Assembly: GCF_006542395.2 (NCBI RefSeq)
Contig: NZ_CP038231.1
Location: forward strand, 744,001 to 808,000
Source of the DNA: Formicincola oecophyllae
GTDB taxonomy: Bacteria > Pseudomonadota > Alphaproteobacteria > Acetobacterales > Acetobacteraceae
Reading direction: 5' to 3'
Length of the DNA: 64,000 bases
In this document: piece by piece, positions 38,696 through 47,498 of the stretch
How positions within the stretch are numbered: position 1 is the first letter of the stretch
Layout: every line of letters begins with the position of its first letter
Notes under the pieces: model-generated
The model's input: the letters and a program-made list of their open reading frames with translations, nothing else
The model's database searches: none
What the model was told of the DNA's origin: nothing
Program-made: the position numbers and the translations under genes

Positions 38696-39316
38696 TCAGC
38701 CCAGGTCTGAAGCCCGCTCAATGATGCGGCTCACCAGGCCGTAGGCCTTCGCCTCATCAGCGGACATCCAGTAGTTACGGTCTGTGTCACGGGCCACCTT
38801 TTCATAAGGCTGACCCGTTTCACGCGCGAAAATCCGGTTGAGACGTTCGCGCATCTTGATGATCTCACGCGCTTCAATGTCGATGTCAGTCGCAGGGCCA
38901 CGCACACCACCCATAGGCTGGTGCAGGAGGAAGCGCGTGTTGGGCAGGCAAACACGGCGGTCTGGATGGCCGGCAGCGAAAATCAACGCCCCTGCAGACG
39001 CCACCCAACCCGTGCCAATAACCGTCACAGGGCTGCGGGCATCCACAAAGCGGATCATGTCATGAATGGTGTCGCCACTCTCCACATGACCGCCAGGTGA
39101 ATTGACGTACACTTCAATGGGCTTATCTGAAACGCTTGACAACGCCAGGAGGCGCCCTGTCACTTCACGTGCCATACGATCATTCACGCCACCGAAGACC
39201 AGCACTTTGCGCTGCTCAAAAAGACGTTTTTCCGTTTCTGGTGAAGGCAGGGCTGATGGGGCCTCGTCTTCACCCTTGGGGTCATCTTCCAGTCGGTGAT
39301 TGCGGGTGATCGTCAT
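38696..39316 (-). CDS. clpP: ATP-dependent Clp protease proteolytic subunit
   Basis: A 206-residue serine protease subunit. The Ser nucleophile lies in GTGWVASAGALIFAAG (the family norm is GMAASMGA). The His is in PNTRFLLHQPMGG and the Asp in DTDRNYWMSADEAKAYGLV. VNSPGGHVESGDTIHDM is the oxyanion region. It belongs to the divergent ClpP form found as an extra copy in several alphaproteobacteria, so a second canonical clpP beside clpX elsewhere is likely (inference). ATG 39316 has an AGGA site at 8 nt; the frame extends upstream but without ClpP sequence. Confidence 0.88.
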   Translation of the reverse strand: MTITRNHRLEDDPKGEDEAPSALPSPETEKRLFEQRKVLVFGGVNDRMAREVTGRLLALSSVSDKPIEVYVNSPGGHVESGDTIHDMIRFVDARSPVTVIGTGWVASAGALIFAAGHPDRRVCLPNTRFLLHQPMGGVRGPATDIDIEAREIIKMRERLNRIFARETGQPYEKVARDTDRNYWMSADEAKAYGLVSRIIERASDLG

Positions 39317-39378
39317 GGCTGCCATCCTGCTCTTGAAAGGTGCCTGGGGGCAAGGCACAGAAAAAACACAAATATGTA

Positions 39379-39391
39379 ATGAACGGTTCAT
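39379..39391. promoter_or_regulatory. 13-bp palindrome upstream of clpP
   Basis: ATGAAC-G-GTTCAT is a perfect dyad inside an AT-rich stretch, 63 nt before the clpP start. It lies in the 251-nt region between clpP and the divergent lipoprotein gene. It is a plausible operator; the regulator is unknown. Nothing else clear was seen in this gap. Confidence 0.3.
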
Positions 39392-39567
39392 ATCACGAAG
39401 GGCGCCACCGGCGCATCTCCCCAAAGGGAAATGGTCCTGGCAAATTGCCATCCACACCCCACCATCGTTAAGATGGCTCTTCCCATGCGCTTTTGCAGGG
39501 GCCCCGCAGCGAGCAGGCGTTAGCCAGGCTTCGCACCCCCTTTCGCCAGAGATGGAGACAACCCACC

Positions 39568-40665
39568 ATGTCACGCCCCCTCTGGCGTTTAGCCTGCCTG
39601 CCCACTGCCGCCTGGGCCTGCGTCCTGGCCGCAGGGCTGGCAGGGTGCCAAAACCGTGGCCCTGTCGAAACCATGGTGGACACCATCCATCAAATTGACG
39701 GCGGCCCCTTAGCGACATTGCGTCCGCCACCGCCAGGATTGGGCAAACCCTTCCCAGATATTGCGCGCACACCCACTTACGTGCCCCGCTTCCCATCGCC
39801 TGAAGCACGCGTAGCACTGACCCAAAAACTGATTGCTGAACGCAATTACGCCCATGAACTGGTGGCTGCATCAGGGCCATTGCCCACGCAGCCCAAAAAG
39901 CAGGACAACGCCCCCCCTGCTGACCAGAACGCCCATGAGGAAACGGTGGACAGCGAACCCACCATGACCAACGCCGCCACAGCGGCTGCCTTCAGTGCGC
40001 CTGAACGGGTCAATGGCAAAGCCATGCCGCCCTTGGCCCAACCAGTGCCGCCTGTGGTGCGTTACCAACCCTTGACCCTAGCTACAGCGCTGCCACGGGA
40101 AATACCGCAGATCGGCGCCCCGCCGCCCCTGCCCCAAAGCCTGCCTGAATTCACTGTCCCCGCCATCGTGACACCTGTGCGGCCTGATTTTGACACAGCC
40201 AATCCCCATGGCCTTCTGGTGCGTTTCATATCTGAAACGGACCAGCTCAACGGAGAGCAAGCCAAAACTTTCAGCGCCTTGGTGGGTACTTGGCAGGCGG
40301 ATAACCCCATGGCGGACCCACGCACCCCAGCAGGCCAGCGCGGCGAACGCCAACGGGGGTGCCGCCTGGTCGTGACGGGCTATGGCGCCACCATGGAAGC
40401 TGACACCAGCCTGCGCCCTGAACAGCAAGAGCGTGAGATGACCCTTGGCCTTCTGCGCGCACGCCTGATCGGCAACAAATTGGTCGACATGGGCGTGCCG
40501 GCCAGTGAAGTGCTGTTGGCAGCCCAAGCCATTGGTGATGGCGCACGCGTGTGGTGCAACCCCGCCATGGGGGCGGAAATGCCCAGTCCAGCCCTCAAAG
40601 CGCGCCCAGAAGTGCCTGGCATGAAACAATTGCCTGAGCGCGCCAGCCCTCAAGCCCAGCCTTAA
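39568..40665 (+). CDS. Proline-rich lipoprotein with OmpA-like C-terminal pattern
   Basis: A 365-residue protein with a signal sequence ending in lipobox LAGC (about residue 27). The middle is a long Pro/Ala-rich stretch. The C-terminal part (RLVVTGYGATMEADTS then LLRARLIGNKLVDMGVPASEVLLAAQ) resembles the end of OmpA/MotB peptidoglycan-binding domains, in which a helix carrying RA..V...L..GVP is typical. This similarity is weak. A role anchoring the outer membrane to peptidoglycan is possible. ATG 39568 follows GGAG at 10 nt. Confidence 0.6.
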   Translation: MSRPLWRLACLPTAAWACVLAAGLAGCQNRGPVETMVDTIHQIDGGPLATLRPPPPGLGKPFPDIARTPTYVPRFPSPEARVALTQKLIAERNYAHELVAASGPLPTQPKKQDNAPPADQNAHEETVDSEPTMTNAATAAAFSAPERVNGKAMPPLAQPVPPVVRYQPLTLATALPREIPQIGAPPPLPQSLPEFTVPAIVTPVRPDFDTANPHGLLVRFISETDQLNGEQAKTFSALVGTWQADNPMADPRTPAGQRGERQRGCRLVVTGYGATMEADTSLRPEQQEREMTLGLLRARLIGNKLVDMGVPASEVLLAAQAIGDGARVWCNPAMGAEMPSPALKARPEVPGMKQLPERASPQAQP

Positions 40666-40725
40666 AGTGCGGTTAGGCATTCTGGGCTTGACCTTGGCTG
40701 TAGGGTGACGTTCTACAGTTAGTCC

Positions 40726-42120
40726 ATGACCCAAGCCGATCACACCGCACCTGTTGAAGAAACCACGCCAGACCATTCCCCTTCCAGCGCCCTCCCCCCC
40801 CTGCGCCTGGGGGTGGCTGGATTAGGCACTGTGGGCGCGGGCCTCCTGGCCTTGTTGGAGCGCTGTGAAGGCAATCTGTCACGCCACTGTGGGCGCGATG
40901 TTGTCGTCCAGGCCGTCAGCGCCCGCTCGCGTGGGCGCGACCGTGGCGTCTCCCTTGAAGGCGTGACGTGGCATGATGACCCGGTGGCACTGGCACGCGA
41001 CCCTGAAGTGGACATCGTTGTTGAACTCATCGGTGGCAGCGATGGGCCAGCGCGCGCCGTTGTTGAAAACGCCCTACGCCTTGGCAAGCCGGTTGTAACC
41101 GCCAACAAAGCCCTGATCGCGCGCCATGGCCATGAACTGGCCGCCCTTTCACAGCAATACCAAGCGCCTGTGCTTTATGAAGCAGCCGTGGGGGGTGCCC
41201 TGCCTGCTGTGCGCCTGGTGCGCGACACCTGTTCAGCTGATGAAGTCCTGTGCGTTGGGGGCATCCTCAACGGCACCTGCAATTACATCTTGACAGAAAT
41301 GGCCAACACCGGCCGCAGCTTTGCTGATGTCCTTGATGAAGCCCAGGCCAAGGGCTATGCGGAGGCTGACCCCTCCACAGACATTGACGGCGTGGACACG
41401 GCCCACAAGCTGGCCATCCTGGCCGGTTTGGCTTTCCAACCCCTTGATTTCACCTCCATCCCTGTCACAGGGATCCGCCATGTCACCACTGAGGACCTGC
41501 GCTTTGCGGCCACATTGGGATACCGTGTGCGCTTGCTGGGTATGGCCCGGCGTGGTCTTGGGGCCTCCACGCCCCCTGAAGCATGGGTTCAGCCTTGCCT
41601 AGTGCCAGAGGATTCGGCCTTGGCAACTGTGAATGGCGTGTACAATGCAGTTACCGCTGAAGCACATTTCGCTGGCCCCCTGGTCATCACTGGGCAGGGC
41701 GCCGGCGCTGGGCCCACGGCTTCCGCTGTTGCCTCCGACATTGCAGCGCTAGCCCGCAACTGGCCTAGCCGTACCCATGCCTTCCCCCTTTGGGGTGTTC
41801 ACAGCCAGCCAGCCAGTGGGCGAGACGTGCTTGGGGAGGGGAAGGCGGCAGGCGCTGAAAACGTCACCAGCCGTTTCTACATGCGGTGCGAGGTGGACGA
41901 CCGCCCAGGCGTGATGGCGGATGTCGCCAGCATTCTGCGTGACCATGGGGTGTCCGTTCATCAGGTCATCCAGCATGAGGCGGCGTTGCCCAACCATGTT
42001 CACATGGCGCTGGTCACCCACCCAGCCAATGCCGAAGCCGTGGCGCAGGCTGCCCAACGCATGGCCATGCTGCCCTGCATCCATGAAACGCCCATGGTCA
42101 TGAAGGTGGAACCATCATGA
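40726..42120 (+). CDS. hom: Homoserine dehydrogenase
   Basis: Reduces aspartate semialdehyde to homoserine for Thr and Met synthesis. The 464-residue protein has the NAD(P) Rossmann motif GVAGLGTVGAGL near residue 29, then VVTANKALIA, the catalytic region GGILNGTCNYILTEM and EADPSTDIDGVDTAHKLAIL. A C-terminal ACT domain (RCEVDDRPGVMADVASIL) implies feedback by threonine, as in the family. Its stop overlaps the recJ start as ATGA. Confidence 0.95.
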   Translation: MTQADHTAPVEETTPDHSPSSALPPLRLGVAGLGTVGAGLLALLERCEGNLSRHCGRDVVVQAVSARSRGRDRGVSLEGVTWHDDPVALARDPEVDIVVELIGGSDGPARAVVENALRLGKPVVTANKALIARHGHELAALSQQYQAPVLYEAAVGGALPAVRLVRDTCSADEVLCVGGILNGTCNYILTEMANTGRSFADVLDEAQAKGYAEADPSTDIDGVDTAHKLAILAGLAFQPLDFTSIPVTGIRHVTTEDLRFAATLGYRVRLLGMARRGLGASTPPEAWVQPCLVPEDSALATVNGVYNAVTAEAHFAGPLVITGQGAGAGPTASAVASDIAALARNWPSRTHAFPLWGVHSQPASGRDVLGEGKAAGAENVTSRFYMRCEVDDRPGVMADVASILRDHGVSVHQVIQHEAALPNHVHMALVTHPANAEAVAQAAQRMAMLPCIHETPMVMKVEPS

Positions 42121-43976
42121 CGGTTGACCAAACACCAGTGCTGGGCATCAACTGCAGCAGCACGGAACGACAGTGGCGCTGGCGCAGCCCCCTTCTGGCT
42201 GGCCCCGCTCTGGGCCTTGGGCACCCTGAGGCTCTGTCTGTCACCACCATGGCCGAACAGCATGACCTGTCCCTCATCACGGCGCGGCTTTTGGCTGAAC
42301 GTGGGCTCAACAGCCAAACCATCAAGGCGCACCTTGCACCCCGCCTGAAGGACTCCATGCCCGACCCTTCCCTGTTGGCTGACATGAACAGGGCGGCTGA
42401 ACGTCTGGCTGACGCCGTTATGGCTGGGGAGGTCATTGGGGTTTTTGGTGATTACGATGTGGACGGCGCCTGTGGTAGCGCCCTTCTGGTCAGCACGTTG
42501 CGTGCTTTGGGGGTTAAGGTCCACAGCCATATTCCAGACCGCATGAAGGAAGGTTACGGCCCCAATGAACCTGCCATCCGCGCCCTTGGCGCCCAAGGCG
42601 CTGGGCTTGTGCTGTGCGTGGACTGCGGCATTGCAGCCATGGATGTCCTTGACCCCATCAGCGGTGATGAGCACGCCCCTGACATCATCGTTCTTGATCA
42701 CCACAAACCCGCCCTGGATGAAAAAGGCGTTCAAAAGCTTCCTCTAGCCATCACCGTCAACCCCAACCGGCAGGACTGCCCTTCTGGGCTTGGCCATGTG
42801 TGCGCCACCACGGTCGCTTTCCTGGCCATGGTGGCGCTTGTGCGGACGTTGCGCCAGCGCGGTTGGTTCAAGCTTGGCGAACGTGCTGAACCCAATCTCA
42901 TTAACTTGTTGGATGTCGTAGCGCTGGCCACGATCTGCGATGTGATGCCCTTGCGCGGTTTCAACCGCGCCCTGGTCAAGCAGGGCATTGCGGTGCTGGG
43001 GCGTGGTGAACGGGTGGGGCTGCGCGCCCTCAGCACAGTGGCTGGCGTGCGTGAAAGCACCAGCGCCATGGCTTGCGGCTTTGCATTGGGGCCGCGCATC
43101 AACGCTGGCGGCCGCATAGGCAATGCTGGACTGGGTTTGAAGCTACTGCTTTCTGATGATGAGGGGGAGGCAAGCGCCATTGCCGCCGAACTCAACAGTG
43201 TGAACGTCAAACGCCGCCAGGTGGAGCAAGCCATCTTGGAAGAGGCCATGCGGCAAGGGGAAGAGCAGATGGCGGCAGGCCATGCCGCTCTGTTCGTTCA
43301 TGGCCGTGATTGGCACCCCGGTGTGGTTGGCATCGTGGCAGGACGCTTGAAGGAACGTTTCAACCGCCCCACCCTGGTGGGTGGCCTTGTCGTAGGGGAA
43401 GGTGGGGAAGAGATCATCAAAGGGTCAGCGCGTTCTATCGATGGGCTCGACATTGGCGCTGCCATCCTCAAGGCCAGCGCCGCTGGGGCCATTCTTGGCG
43501 GTGGCGGCCATGCCATGGCCGCGGGCTTTGCCTTGGGCCCCGCACAGGTGGAAGGCTTCCACAAATTGCTTGATGAGGAGCTGGCCGCCGCCTGCCAACT
43601 TCCCGCCCGCCCACCCCTTTATGTGGATGGATGCCTCAGCCTGCATGGCGCCAACAGAAACCTGGCCCTGGAACTGGAAGCCCTGGCCCCTTTTGGTCCC
43701 GGCAACCCTCAACCCGTTCTGGTACTGGAGAATGTGCGCTGCCGCTATGTGAAGCGCATTGGCAAAGACAGCAACACGTTGATGCTGACCTTTGAGGATG
43801 AAAGCGGCACGGCAACACTGAAAGCCTTGGCGTTCAGGGCAGGTGACAAGGCCTTCACCCCCTTGCTGGAAGACAGTTCGCGCCCCTTGCTGCATGTCGC
43901 TGGCACCCTCCAGCGGGACGATTGGCAAGAACGCAAAAGCGTTGCCTTTTTCATTGAAGATGTGGCACGCGCTTAA
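42117..43976 (+). CDS. recJ: Single-stranded-DNA-specific exonuclease RecJ
   Basis: A 5'-3' ssDNA exonuclease of recombination and mismatch repair. The 619-residue protein has DHH phosphoesterase motifs: VFGDYDVDGACG, LCVDCGIAA and IIVLDHHKP. The DHHA1 region is GGGGHAMAAGFAL, and a C-terminal OB-fold follows around APFGPGNPQPVLVLE. It starts at an ATGA overlap with hom; hom-recJ adjacency is common in alphaproteobacteria. An intrinsic terminator follows at once. Confidence 0.95.
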   Translation: MTVDQTPVLGINCSSTERQWRWRSPLLAGPALGLGHPEALSVTTMAEQHDLSLITARLLAERGLNSQTIKAHLAPRLKDSMPDPSLLADMNRAAERLADAVMAGEVIGVFGDYDVDGACGSALLVSTLRALGVKVHSHIPDRMKEGYGPNEPAIRALGAQGAGLVLCVDCGIAAMDVLDPISGDEHAPDIIVLDHHKPALDEKGVQKLPLAITVNPNRQDCPSGLGHVCATTVAFLAMVALVRTLRQRGWFKLGERAEPNLINLLDVVALATICDVMPLRGFNRALVKQGIAVLGRGERVGLRALSTVAGVRESTSAMACGFALGPRINAGGRIGNAGLGLKLLLSDDEGEASAIAAELNSVNVKRRQVEQAILEEAMRQGEEQMAAGHAALFVHGRDWHPGVVGIVAGRLKERFNRPTLVGGLVVGEGGEEIIKGSARSIDGLDIGAAILKASAAGAILGGGGHAMAAGFALGPAQVEGFHKLLDEELAAACQLPARPPLYVDGCLSLHGANRNLALELEALAPFGPGNPQPVLVLENVRCRYVKRIGKDSNTLMLTFEDESGTATLKALAFRAGDKAFTPLLEDSSRPLLHVAGTLQRDDWQERKSVAFFIEDVARA

Positions 43977-43978
43977 AA

Positions 43979-44009
43979 AAACCGCCCCAACACAAAGCCA
44001 GGGCGGTTT
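43979..44009 (+). terminator. Intrinsic terminator after recJ
   Basis: AAACCGCCC (43979-43987) pairs with GGGCGGTTT (44001-44009) across a 13-nt loop, beginning 2 nt after the recJ stop and preceded by an A run that would serve transcription from the other strand. Confidence 0.8.
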
Positions 44010-44058
44010 CCGCATTGTTCTGCATGATGCAGCGCCTGGTCAGCACATCACCTGCAGG

Positions 44059-44238
44059 TCACGCTGACTTTTTCACAAGGGCTTGAGTGAAGCGAACAGG
44101 CAGCTCACCGCGCTCGTTGACAGCCCCCAATGGTTCGAGCTGGGCACCACCATCAAGCTCATAACCAACATTCAGAAGTGGCGTGACCTGGCTTTCAAGT
44201 TCTTGAAGGGACAATGCCACAATATAACGGTAATCCAT
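44059..44238 (-). CDS. Small DUF1737-like protein
   Basis: A 59-residue ORF: MDYRYIVALSLQELESQVTP, then LLNVGYELDGGAQLEPLGAV and a short basic end. The pattern of an N-terminal strand, an LxxLExxVxxLLxxGYxLxGG core and a final QALVK strand matches the small DUF1737 family as I know it. An AGGA site lies about 9 nt before the ATG. It is the only frame in the recJ-to-44342 gap with such features. Function unknown. Confidence 0.65.
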   Translation of the reverse strand: MDYRYIVALSLQELESQVTPLLNVGYELDGGAQLEPLGAVNERGELPVRFTQALVKKSA

Positions 44239-44341
44239 GTTCTTTGATCCTGTCAGTGGTCAGTACCCCAGGGCCAACTGGCTTTTAGTACCCTTGGGCC
44301 CTGGGGAAGCTGCGTCAACGCAATTGCGGCAACGCTGAAAT

Positions 44342-45118
44342 TCAGTGCTTGCCTTTGCCGTGATGGGCAGAAGCCCCCTTGCCCGGCGCCTTGGAAGCAG
44401 CCTTGCCAGCAGCTTGCTGGGCAGCCTGGGCACGCGCCTGGGCCTGGGCAGCCTGCATTTGCAGCACAAAGCCAGGCAGACCACCATAAGTGACATTGTT
44501 GACCATCGCAGCAGAAAGGTCAGCGCGGCCATCGTGAAAACGCGGCACCACGCGATCAACCTGGATCAGGAGAGTGTGCTGGGTTCCAGCGGGACCTGTG
44601 ACCACCGTAGCTGAGGCATGACCTTTAGCATCCGGCACCAAGCATGTTTGAACCTGCGAACCGCTGGTCATGGTGGGGACCTGATGAACGGTCTTGCCCG
44701 TACCGACATCAGCCAGGCTCAGAAGGTCGCCATTGATGACCGCGGTCACATTGCCTGCAGGGCAATCGCCGTTCTTGCCCGTGCCGATGTGAAACAAGGC
44801 CGATTCAGTAACGTTGAGCTGACCTGGGGTCAGGCTGACCTCCTCACCTTTTGGGGTTGGGCGCAGGGCAGCTTCCTTGACATAAAGCTTCTGGCGGTTG
44901 GCACGGATGAAACCAGCCCCAGTGGCATCTGGAATGACGGCCACTTCTGTTGGCAAGAACATGGGAACGGCATTCTTGGTCTGGTCAGTGATGGTGGCCG
45001 AATAGCTGGCAGGCCCCGCAACGGGTGCGCTGTCTGCAGCCTGGGCGTGCACTGTTGCCAGCGCCGCAAACAATCCAACAGCGCCCAGCGCCAGGATAGC
45101 AGTGTTGTTCTTGGCCAT
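44342..45118 (-). CDS. Exported protein of unknown function with Ala/Lys/His-rich tail
   Basis: A 258-residue protein with a clear signal peptide (AILALGAVGLFAALATVHAQA, cleavage before ADS). AAGGAG lies 6-7 nt before ATG 45118. The mature part is beta-rich and has two Cys (NGDCPAGN and QTCLVPD) that may pair. The last 45 residues are a low-complexity Ala/Gln then Lys/Gly/His tail (QAQARAQAAQQAAGKAASK). No family is recognised. The 296 nt upstream, to the kpsC start, are AT-rich near 45230-45330 and must hold promoters for both directions. Confidence 0.7.
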   Translation of the reverse strand: MAKNNTAILALGAVGLFAALATVHAQAADSAPVAGPASYSATITDQTKNAVPMFLPTEVAVIPDATGAGFIRANRQKLYVKEAALRPTPKGEEVSLTPGQLNVTESALFHIGTGKNGDCPAGNVTAVINGDLLSLADVGTGKTVHQVPTMTSGSQVQTCLVPDAKGHASATVVTGPAGTQHTLLIQVDRVVPRFHDGRADLSAAMVNNVTYGGLPGFVLQMQAAQAQARAQAAQQAAGKAASKAPGKGASAHHGKGKH

Positions 45119-45414
45119 GCTTGGCTCCTTCCTGTACAGAATTAGTCCACTTGCAGCTGCTGGCAGCTTGGACAAAGGCTGCCCCGTGCTTGTTTGATCC
45201 CAAAGGTGCGTGTTCGAACGCCTCTAGCCCTCATGAAACAGCACTGCACCATAATGGCTTTTTCCGTTAAAGCATAAAGTAAACGAACAGCATAGAATAA
45301 ACGGTTAATTATTCCTTAAGACATAATTTTTACCAGCCATTCCGGCTTGCAGGGCATGATCATGACATGAAACACCCCATGCACACCCCAGGAGAGCATA
45401 CAGAGGGCTTTGGC

Positions 45415-47331
45415 ATGACGTCACAGCAGCCCCCCTTGGCAAACAAGCCAGACCAGGCGTCATTCTGGACATCCGACAGGCCTTACCTTTGCCCACCACC
45501 TTTTAGGGCCTCCCAGCCAAAAGGCTGGTTCAGGCAAACTGCCTCTCAACCTGCACCCATTCTAAGAACTATGGTGACCCCCCTGCAGCCTTTAAGCCAT
45601 TGGCAAGGGCAAGCGGACCAAGCATTGACCACACATGTCCTGGCGTGCTTACGGGAAACCGCTGTGGGCGGGGCATTCTGGCTTGCGCCACGCAAGCCCA
45701 TGTTCCTGGAAAGCCAGTCTTCACCCCCCTTCCCTCAAACGAATGCGAAAACGGCATGGTTTCTACTTGACCCTGCTTGTCCCCGTGAGACCCTGCTTTC
45801 CTGCAAAGCGGAGCTGCTATCCACAGAACCAGATGGTCCCTCCCCCAATGACGGTGGCCTTGGTTACAAATGGCGGGCTGTCGCGGCCACGCCCAGGCTT
45901 TTTGAAGGCGCCTGCCTACCTGCCGCGTTGGCTGTGCAGAACTTGGATTCACCCAATCAGCGTGACCAAGCCGTGGCGGCTCTCGTGGCGGGGGTGCCTG
46001 TATGGTGGCTTGATGGCACTTCAGAGCAATTCAAGCCTTTGAAAGCGGCCAATGTGGTCGATTGGTTGCACCATGGCCACCTTTATCGCTCCCCTTGGAA
46101 TGGCCAGCCATGCTCACTGGATGATCACCTTCAGCAATTGGCTGAATGGGCCAGCTTGTTGCGGGGCAATCAAGATTTGTCTGTCGTGGCTGGCATCGCT
46201 TGGTGGAAACGCCAACGCATCAAGGCCTTCTTCCCCCAGGCCCCCATGATTGGCAAAAAGGCCAAAGCTGCTTTTCAACCTGGTGTCTCCCTGCTCCCTG
46301 TGCCGGTTTTGGGGCCTGGGAAAACAAATTGGCGCAAGGCGCTGCGCCTGTTGGAGCGTTCCCGCACGCCTTCCACGCCCCCTAAAGCTTGGTGGGCTGG
46401 TTGGGCAAGCCGCATCAACATTCAATGCCCTGAAAACTGTCCAACCCCAGCCCGTGTTGAGGATGGCTTCATCCGCTCACAAGGACTGGGAAGCGGCTTT
46501 GCGCCACCTTGTTCCATCATTGTGGACCGTCAAGGCATTTACTTCGACCCTTCAGGCCCCAGCGATTTAGAAGAAATGCTTGAGAACGCCCCCCTCCCGC
46601 CACAACTTCTTAAGCGGGCAGCCTTGTTGCGCCAGCGCCTCGTTGCTGAAGGCATTTCCAAATACGGTCGGACAATCGCTCAGAATGGGCTGGCGCGGCT
46701 AGGCGCAAAGCCTGCCAACAATCCCCCAAAACCCATCATCTTGGTGCCAGGCCAGGTTGGTGACGACCTTTCAGTCCTCAAGGGTGGGGGCAAAATCAAA
46801 AGCAACGCAGCTTTGCTGGAAGCGGTCAGAGCTGCCAATCCCAACAGCCGCATCATCTACCGCCCTCACCCCGATGTAACGGCAGGCCACAGGCAAGGTC
46901 ATGTGCCTGCCGCTGTACTAGCACGGTGCGTTGACGAAATCTCCTCACATTCATCCATCCTGGAAGCCATCAACCATGCTGACGAAGTTCACGTGCTGAC
47001 GTCATTGGCAGGTTTTGAAGCCCTTTTGCGCCACAAGAAGGTCGTGACGTATGGACAGCCCTTCTACAGCGGCTGGGGTTTGACGGACGACCTGGCCCCG
47101 CCCATCAGCCGCCGCAACAGGCGCCTTACCTTGGATGGCCTCGTGGCAGCCACACTTATCCTGTACCCACGCTACATTGACCCAGCCACAAATTTGCCTT
47201 GTCCCCCTGAAACATTGCTTGACCGTTTCAAGGAAGGGTTAGGGAAACCTGGATGGGTGGAGCATGTGCGCCATTGGCAAGGCAAAGCCACCATGTTCCT
47301 GCGCAAACTGCTCAAGGGGACGTCAATGTAA
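45415..47331 (+). CDS. kpsC: Capsule beta-Kdo glycosyltransferase KpsC-like
   Basis: Predicted to build the oligo-Kdo linker on phosphatidylglycerol for group 2 capsules. The protein has about 638 residues. The C-terminal half has classical KpsC blocks: RVEDGFIRSQGLGSGFAPP, IIVDRQGIYFDPSGP, IIYRPHPDV and VTYGQPFYSGWGLTDDL. The N-terminal half should be the second GT domain of the family but is more divergent. ATG 45415 follows GAGGG at 7 nt; ATG 45367 is the longer option. It heads the plus-strand capsule operon. Confidence 0.87.
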   Translation: MTSQQPPLANKPDQASFWTSDRPYLCPPPFRASQPKGWFRQTASQPAPILRTMVTPLQPLSHWQGQADQALTTHVLACLRETAVGGAFWLAPRKPMFLESQSSPPFPQTNAKTAWFLLDPACPRETLLSCKAELLSTEPDGPSPNDGGLGYKWRAVAATPRLFEGACLPAALAVQNLDSPNQRDQAVAALVAGVPVWWLDGTSEQFKPLKAANVVDWLHHGHLYRSPWNGQPCSLDDHLQQLAEWASLLRGNQDLSVVAGIAWWKRQRIKAFFPQAPMIGKKAKAAFQPGVSLLPVPVLGPGKTNWRKALRLLERSRTPSTPPKAWWAGWASRINIQCPENCPTPARVEDGFIRSQGLGSGFAPPCSIIVDRQGIYFDPSGPSDLEEMLENAPLPPQLLKRAALLRQRLVAEGISKYGRTIAQNGLARLGAKPANNPPKPIILVPGQVGDDLSVLKGGGKIKSNAALLEAVRAANPNSRIIYRPHPDVTAGHRQGHVPAAVLARCVDEISSHSSILEAINHADEVHVLTSLAGFEALLRHKKVVTYGQPFYSGWGLTDDLAPPISRRNRRLTLDGLVAATLILYPRYIDPATNLPCPPETLLDRFKEGLGKPGWVEHVRHWQGKATMFLRKLLKGTSM

Positions 47332-47498
47332 GTCAGGCGTGAATTGATTTCACAATTTCACCGCACCCCATCCTGCCTTCCCCAGCCATTTGCCCCTGAC
47401 GTGGCGTTCATGAAAGCAGTTTTTTCACCCTTGGCCCACCAGCCTGCTAGAACAGGGCCTGACGGCACAAGTGGCCCTTACATTACTGCGAGTGATCC

